From: an uncultured Candidatus Melainabacteria bacterium
GTDB taxonomy: Bacteria > Cyanobacteriota > Vampirovibrionia > Gastranaerophilales > Gastranaerophilaceae
Direction: 5' to 3'
DNA length: 34,502 bases
Assembly: GCA_934757255.1 (NCBI GenBank)
Contig: CAKVLL010000020.1
Coordinates: forward strand, 1 to 34,502
Shown here: positions 30,328 to 34,502 of the stretch, in pieces
Position numbering within the stretch: position 1 is the first letter of the stretch
Layout of the letters: each line of letters begins with the position of its first letter
Program-made: the position numbers and the translations under genes
The notes under the pieces: model-generated
Databases searched by the model: none
Told to the model about the DNA's origin: nothing
The model's input: only the letters and a program-made list of their open reading frames with translations

Positions 30328-31713
30328 TTACGCTAAGTATTTTTGTAAAGTTGTTTTATCAAACACTTCTACACTGTCTTTTGAGTGGATAAAAATCAGG
30401 CAAGAAATCAATGATTTAAATGATTGAAAATCATCAAAAGCAAGTTTTTGTCTTAAATCAGTCATATTGTTAGCCATAAATTCAGTTAAAACAATTTTGT
30501 CGTTGTAAAAAAGTTCTGACAAAAATTCAAACGCATCACGAGTTTTAACACCTTCCAAATAAATAATATCAGGGGATTGAAACTCAACATATCTGAGCGC
30601 CTTATCCATGTTAAAACCGATATTTTCGTTAAGTTCGCACTGATTAACGCCCTTGAGTTCGTATTTTGCGATTGATTCAATCGTCATAATATTTTTTTCT
30701 GATTTAGCAGCTTCTAATAAAAGCGAATAAATTACGTGAGTTTTACCGCTTAATGGTGAGCCGCAAACAAGAATTATTCCAGGATTATCAAGTGCATGCG
30801 CAATAATACTTCTTTGTTTTTCATCTGTAATAATTTTGTCTAAATGACGAGGCGGTTTATAAATCTTCAAAGAAATTCTTTCACCCATAATCGTTGGGAA
30901 TGACGAAACTGACGCAATAAGCATTGTGTTTTCAACTTTAAAGCAAAGTTTCCCGAGTTGTGGAATTTCACAAACTGTCGCATCTAAATTAGAAAGAGTC
31001 TTTAATTTAGATACAAAAGCAGAGTTCAAAATCGCAGGAATTGTACCTTTATCAAATATTTCACCATCTTTTTTGAATACAACTTTTAGACCTTCTTCAA
31101 CTTGTTCAAAGTTTAGTTCGTGAACATCTTCAATAATTGCTTGCTTCAAAATTGCCCTAATAACGTGCTGAATGTGTTCTTCGCCGGCTTCTTCTTTGTG
31201 TAATTCTTCTGTCCAGTCGAACTCTTTTTCATCTTCCGGCAATAAGGTTATGCTGTCAACTGTGTCTGCAACTTTGTAATACTCATCAATCTTTTTAATT
31301 ATACTTGCTTCTGAGGCTATAACAGGCTCGATTGAGCACTCTGCTGTTTCAATTACCTTGTCTATAGCAAACAAATCCAACGGGTCAGACATTGCAACAG
31401 TTAAAACGTCTTCTATTTTAAATAAAGGAATTATGCGGTATCTTCTTGCATCCGCAAAAGAAACATATTTAAAACATTTTGTATCGGGTTCATAATCTTC
31501 CAAATTAACGTAAGGAATGTGCAACTTGCTTTCTAAAAATTTCAACAAAGTATCTTCCGCCAAAATTCCAGAATTTATAAGTGCTTGACCGATATTTATG
31601 CTTTGTACGTTAGCAAGTTCTTCAGCTTTTTCCAAGGTTTCATAAGAAACTACGCCATCTCGAACAAGCTCGTACTTAAGTTTTTCTAATGTTTTGTTGT
31701 TTACTGTTTCCAT
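30328..31713 (-). CDS. Degenerate GspE/PilB-like secretion ATPase
   Basis: 461 residues; active GspE/PilB proteins are usually about 560. N-terminal MshEN-like domain (ALINSGILAEDTLLKFLESKLHIPYVNL, RRYRIIPLFKIEDVLTVAMSDP) and then the ATPase region. Walker A is intact (GSPLSGKT, 318-325), but the Asp box is TIES (family TVED), Walker B reads PDIIYLEGVKTRDAFEF (family PDIIMVGEIRDxETA, so Gly-Glu is inverted), and the His box is LTEFMANN (family STLHTNDA). The tetracysteine zinc segment is absent. ATPase activity is doubtful; a regulatory or cyclic-nucleotide-binding role through MshEN is possible. It is last after the kinase and receiver genes, separated by element E copy 3, and has no visible ribosome site. 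Confidence 0.82.
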   Translation of the reverse strand: METVNNKTLEKLKYELVRDGVVSYETLEKAEELANVQSINIGQALINSGILAEDTLLKFLESKLHIPYVNLEDYEPDTKCFKYVSFADARRYRIIPLFKIEDVLTVAMSDPLDLFAIDKVIETAECSIEPVIASEASIIKKIDEYYKVADTVDSITLLPEDEKEFDWTEELHKEEAGEEHIQHVIRAILKQAIIEDVHELNFEQVEEGLKVVFKKDGEIFDKGTIPAILNSAFVSKLKTLSNLDATVCEIPQLGKLCFKVENTMLIASVSSFPTIMGERISLKIYKPPRHLDKIITDEKQRSIIAHALDNPGIILVCGSPLSGKTHVIYSLLLEAAKSEKNIMTIESIAKYELKGVNQCELNENIGFNMDKALRYVEFQSPDIIYLEGVKTRDAFEFLSELFYNDKIVLTEFMANNMTDLRQKLAFDDFQSFKSLISCLIFIHSKDSVEVFDKTTLQKYLA

Positions 31714-31722
31714 TGTTTTTGT

Positions 31723-31864
31723 GAGGGGAATAAGGTAATAGGGTAATAAGGGAATAAGTGATATTAAAATTTATAAATGCTATTTGTGTTTAATTAACGT
31801 AATATTTACTAAAATTATTTAAAACCTCTTATTGCCTTATTACCTTATTCCCCTATTCCCTTTC
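31723..31864. repeat. Inverted-arm element E, copy 3 (between receiver and ATPase genes)
   Basis: Left arm 31723-31760 and right arm 31824-31864 are built from GGGAATAA/GGTAATAA units and are complementary apart from slipped units. The AT-rich centre, read on the minus strand, contains ATTACGTTAATTAAAC, 15 of 16 bases as in copy 1. The element runs from 10 bp before the ATPase ATG up to the receiver stop codon (TAG, 31864-31866), which its last base touches. Confidence 0.85.
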
Positions 31865-32226
31865 TATTTAAGATACTCTTCCACTTTCTTAACAATCGCA
31901 TCCAACTCAAATGGTTTGGTGATGTATTCGTTTACGCCTGTTTCTTCACCAATCATTTTGTCTTCCAATTGTGAACGCGCTGTTACCATAATTATCGGAA
32001 TATCTTTATATTTGCTGTCATACTTGAGGAGTCGGCTGATTTTGTAGCCGTTAATTTTTGGCATCATAACATCAAGAATAATCAAATCCGGCATTATTTC
32101 TTTTGCAAGCTTCAAACCATCCTCGCCGTTATAAGCCGTATAACACACAAAGCCTGAAACTTCCAACACGAACTTAAGACTTTCTACGATGTCTTGCTCG
32201 TCATCTACTATAAGAATCTTTTTCAT
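31864..32226 (-). CDS. Single-domain response regulator (receiver only)
   Basis: 120 residues from ATG 32226, with AAGGAG 7 nt upstream; the longer reading to 32241 is not needed. A complete CheY-type receiver: acidic pair DD at 8-9, phosphoacceptor Asp52 (LIILDVMMP), Thr82 (MVTARS) and Lys104 (YITKPF). There is no output domain, so it signals by protein contact or relays phosphate, most likely from the upstream histidine kinase whose last 26 bases overlap it. A partner could be the degenerate ATPase downstream. Confidence 0.95.
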   Translation of the reverse strand: MKKILIVDDEQDIVESLKFVLEVSGFVCYTAYNGEDGLKLAKEIMPDLIILDVMMPKINGYKISRLLKYDSKYKDIPIIMVTARSQLEDKMIGEETGVNEYITKPFELDAIVKKVEEYLK

Positions 32227-34213
32227 GTGTATCTCCTTCAATCTCGTATGAATACATTATATCACATTCTCCGTATAAGTTTTTATTCTGCTCAACAACC
32301 GAGTCGATTTTTTTCTTTAAAAATTCGGCAGAAGGTTTGTCGCCGTCCATTAAAATCATTGACAACGTTGTCATAGCGCCTTCTTTTTCAATTAGAGAAT
32401 TTGTCATATATGTTTTGTTTAATAAATTATTTTCTTTAAGCAAGTTTTCAATAACTTCATTTGTCGATTTAATTTTAATTACCGCAATTGTTGAACCGTT
32501 TGAACGCGCTTTTTGAGAAAGTTGTTTTCTTATCATTGTAAAATTGCTCTTGTCGTTTGCAACAGGAATTACAAAATAGAATTTTGAACCTTTGTTAATT
32601 TCGCTATCGCACCAAATCGCACCGTTATGAGATTCCATCAACTGCCTTGCAATTGGCAAACCTAAACCCGAACCGCCTACTTTTCTAGAAAGTGAATTTT
32701 CAATTTGCGCAAACTTGTCAAATACGTGGTTCAAATCTTTGCGCTCAATACCAATACCGTGATCTTCTACACAAACTTGCAAATAATTTCCTTGAAGCTT
32801 CTTAATATCTTCTTCAAAACAGTTGTCATACTGGAGTTCGCGAGCGTTCACAACTCTTGAAGTTATTTCTATTTCACCGGCGTCAGGTGTAAATTTAATT
32901 GCGTTTGATACCAGGTTAGTCAAAACTTGTTCCAATCGGTTTGAATCTGCGTAAACTTCTACATCTTCGCCTGACGGTGTGTATTTGATTGTCAAATTCT
33001 TTTCTTTTGCAACTTCTGACAAATTCGTTTTTACATATTCAATTACAGGCTCAACATGAATAAGTTCAAATTTGAAATCCATTTTTCCTGCTTCGATTTT
33101 TGAAATGTCAAGAAGGTCGTTGATAATTCCTGAAAGTCTTATTGCATTGCGTTTACCCATAGAAACAAATTTTTCTATATTTTCGGTCATATCTCCGGCT
33201 TTACCGCTAAGAATAATGTCCATAGCGTTTTTGATAGCGGTCAATGGAGTTCTTAATTCGTGCGATACAATTGAAATAAATTCTGATTTCAAACGCTCAA
33301 GTTTTTGTAATTTTCTGTTTGTCGCTTTTAATTCTTGTGTAAAAGATGCGCTCTGCAAAGGAATTGTAACTTGTTGAACAAGAGTTTGAAAACAAGTTGC
33401 GTCTTCTGTTGAAAAAGGTTTTTCCCTATAAATTTCTGTGAAGCCGAAAAACTCATCATTTAAAGCTATCGGTGCAAACATATTATCGTATCTCAAGATT
33501 GAAAAATCGTATTCTTGAATGTTATGCTTGATGTTTTTTTCAATCTTTAAATTGCCGATTTTGATATCAACCGGAGGGTCTGCAAGCAGTGATTTATAAC
33601 TCAATATTGCACGCAATTTCAATGCTTCCAACAATCTATCAGAAACTTTGTAAATCGAATTGACTATTAAAACGGGCTCACGTTCTGAGCGAAACATCAG
33701 GGTACAAGCAAGTTCGAAGTTCAAAGATTTTTCGATACCTTCAATCATGATTTTGATTAATTTGTCTTTGTCTAAAGAGCCGGCGAGTTGCGAACTTGTA
33801 TTATACAAAACGTTTAATTGGTAAAGACTTCTGGCTAATTCTTGGTTGGATTTTGTCATTTTTAAAAGTGAATGACGTGTTTTTAAACTGGAATCCACAG
33901 TTGCAGAGAGCAACTTTTTGTCGATGGGAGTTTTGATAAAAAGATTTGCGTTATGCATCACATCTTTGTTTAAATCTTTTTTGCCGAGAACGAGGAGAAT
34001 TACAACAGGATATTGTTTAACTTTTCTACATAGATGCTTTAAATCAATAGATTCAATATCGCCGTCTACAATAACAATATCCGGTTCTTCTACTTTTAGA
34101 ATATCAAAAATCAAAATTTCATCCGAAGTTGACGTAATTTCATCCATCGGAAAAACTTCTCTCAAGATATTTTCTTTTTCACTATCCTCACTAATCAACA
34201 AGAATTTTGTCAT
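32201..34213 (-). CDS. Hybrid-type soluble histidine kinase (receiver-like, GAF, HisKA, HATPase_c)
   Basis: 670 residues from ATG 34213; an ATG 48 nt upstream has no support. Residues 1-100 form a receiver-like domain (LLISED, Asp50 in DIVIVDGD, Lys94 in FIKTP) with the Thr/Ser switch position changed to Gly. About 130-285 is GAF-like (ERLL-type helices, ACTLMFRSEREPVLIV). HisKA has SHELRTPL with His318, and HATPase_c has NLVSNAIKF (N-box), DHGIGI (G1) and GGSGLGLPIA (G2). A C-terminal extension of about 95 residues follows, unassigned. No membrane helix, so it is cytoplasmic. An extended -10 (TGCTATCAT, 34220-34228) ends 6 nt before the ATG and no Shine-Dalgarno is seen. Partner: the receiver gene overlapping its end. 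Confidence 0.93.
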   Translation of the reverse strand: MTKFLLISEDSEKENILREVFPMDEITSTSDEILIFDILKVEEPDIVIVDGDIESIDLKHLCRKVKQYPVVILLVLGKKDLNKDVMHNANLFIKTPIDKKLLSATVDSSLKTRHSLLKMTKSNQELARSLYQLNVLYNTSSQLAGSLDKDKLIKIMIEGIEKSLNFELACTLMFRSEREPVLIVNSIYKVSDRLLEALKLRAILSYKSLLADPPVDIKIGNLKIEKNIKHNIQEYDFSILRYDNMFAPIALNDEFFGFTEIYREKPFSTEDATCFQTLVQQVTIPLQSASFTQELKATNRKLQKLERLKSEFISIVSHELRTPLTAIKNAMDIILSGKAGDMTENIEKFVSMGKRNAIRLSGIINDLLDISKIEAGKMDFKFELIHVEPVIEYVKTNLSEVAKEKNLTIKYTPSGEDVEVYADSNRLEQVLTNLVSNAIKFTPDAGEIEITSRVVNARELQYDNCFEEDIKKLQGNYLQVCVEDHGIGIERKDLNHVFDKFAQIENSLSRKVGGSGLGLPIARQLMESHNGAIWCDSEINKGSKFYFVIPVANDKSNFTMIRKQLSQKARSNGSTIAVIKIKSTNEVIENLLKENNLLNKTYMTNSLIEKEGAMTTLSMILMDGDKPSAEFLKKKIDSVVEQNKNLYGECDIMYSYEIEGDTHEKDSYSR

Positions 34214-34219
34214 ACTAAG

Positions 34220-34228
34220 ATGATAGCA
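34220..34228 (-). promoter_or_regulatory. Extended -10 of the histidine kinase gene (leaderless)
   Basis: TGCTATCAT on the minus strand, six bases before the ATG at 34213. The -35 region (TTTTTA) is weak, as is usual with an extended -10. Confidence 0.55.
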
Positions 34229-34277
34229 TAAAAAAATTGTGATAAAAATTTTGGAAAGCAAAATTGGTATAAAAAGC

Positions 34278-34306
34278 TTGAAAAATCGGAATTAATCGCT
34301 TATACT
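34278..34306 (+). promoter_or_regulatory. Promoter of the tmRNA gene
   Basis: TTGAAA (34278-34283), 17 bp, TATACT (34301-34306). The precursor would start near 34313 and carry about 115 nt of leader, including the hairpin TGCGCA-AGTG-TGCGCA (34343-34358). Confidence 0.65.
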
Positions 34307-34376
34307 GTTTTTACGAACATTGAAATGATATTAAGGTTTTTGGTGCGCAAGTGTGCGCATCTTACTATACAACAAA

Positions 34377-34392
34377 GGGATGTACTGGTTTT
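34377..34392 (+). repeat. Copy of the tmRNA 5' end in its own leader
   Basis: GGGATGTACTGGTTTT occurs here and again at 34430-34445, 53 bp later, at the mature tmRNA start. In the leader copy AGGGATG (34376-34382) can pair with CATCCTT (34408-34414), imitating a tmRNA acceptor stem. Confidence 0.8.
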
Positions 34393-34428
34393 TTAAGCGG
34401 AGCCGTTCATCCTTGATATGCAATTCAT

Positions 34429-34502
34429 GGGGATGTACTGGTTTTGACGCCGTGATCGGTAGATCCTGGTTGCGAGTACGGGCGCTGTTCCCGTTTATCA
34501 AC
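34429..34502 (+). ncRNA. ssrA: tmRNA, 5' end (truncated by the window)
   Basis: GGGGATGTACTGGTTTTGAC matches the conserved one-piece tmRNA start: acceptor strand GGGGATG (34429-34435), then the GGTTTTGACGCC D-arm-like segment. The next bases can fold as ACGGG/CCCGT. tmRNA with SmpB rescues stalled ribosomes and tags the nascent peptide. The tag frame and the TTCGA T-arm lie past the window edge. It is on the plus strand, divergent from the histidine kinase gene. Confidence 0.85.

Noticed and set aside
31723..31864. Ordinary rho-independent terminator
   Set aside because: The loop is about 65 nt, the arms are long and low-complexity, and no T run follows a compact GC stem.
34313..34428. Circularly permuted two-piece tmRNA, with the 3' half upstream
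   Set aside because: The leader has no TTCGA T-loop and no encoded CCA end; the start at 34429 has the one-piece layout.

Overview
The window is a low-GC (about one third G+C by eye) bacterial chromosome segment with dense, short-spaced genes and a standard genetic code. The lineage signals point to a Gastranaerophilales-type bacterium (class Vampirovibrionia, 'Melainabacteria', the non-photosynthetic gut relatives of Cyanobacteria). They are: a prepilin starting K-R-A-FTLAEVLITL; a two-partner-secretion-type outer-membrane barrel, which implies two membranes; a MurE with the meso-DAP DNPR motif; a flavodiiron O2/NO reductase typical of anaerobes; and several orphan proteins that begin M-x-I-x-x-I-[NS], two of which also carry [FY]KGK. 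The placement is inference; no rRNA is present to confirm it.

Layout. 1-1255 is a gene-poor patch: two near-identical structured repeats, a decayed acyltransferase-3 gene, tRNA-Arg(CCU), and two more relatives of the repeat behind a duplicated tRNA 3' end. 1256-5852 (minus strand) holds an orphan protein with kinase-like motifs, an anti-sigma/ECF sigma/LTxxQ envelope-stress-like operon, and the TpsB/ShlB-like barrel. 6123-8670 is housekeeping: rpmI-rplT, an orphan gene and tyrS. 8747-10479 is cysK-cysE, a cysteine biosynthesis pair split by a hairpin element. 10522-13771 holds comM, a pseudopilin and a PlsC-like acyltransferase. 13885-17205 is accessory: a gene broken by one nonsense codon, a CgeB-like glycosyltransferase, orphan small genes and a lone rfbB. 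17278-20534 is a minus-strand operon: a GHL10-type glycosidase, a zinc-ribbon mini-protein and an M20 peptidase. 20620-22216 is a divergent HTH regulator/Fsr-like transporter pair. 22284-24941 is pyk-fprA. 24938-29185 is a minus-strand wall block: ftsI/PBP, murE and a short nagA-like gene. 29497-30234 holds two small orphan genes. 30328-34213 is a histidine kinase, a receiver protein and a degenerate GspE/PilB-like ATPase, all minus strand. The window ends inside the 5' end of ssrA (tmRNA).

Three cross-cutting signals are the most interesting part. First, three copies (9631-9758, 25834-25977, 31723-31864) of an unrecognised element have a conserved AT-rich centre (GTTAATTWAAC) and long inverted arms built from short purine-rich units. 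The arms match each other within a copy better than they match between copies, and each copy fills the gap between two co-directional genes. Second, several genes have a -10 box placed 6-7 nt before the start codon and no Shine-Dalgarno, which suggests leaderless mRNAs (comM, plsC-like, the HTH gene, the histidine kinase, the acyltransferase remnant, perhaps cysE). Third, the HTH/transporter pair is driven by two interlocked divergent promoters over a TTGAT-AA-ATCAA palindrome.
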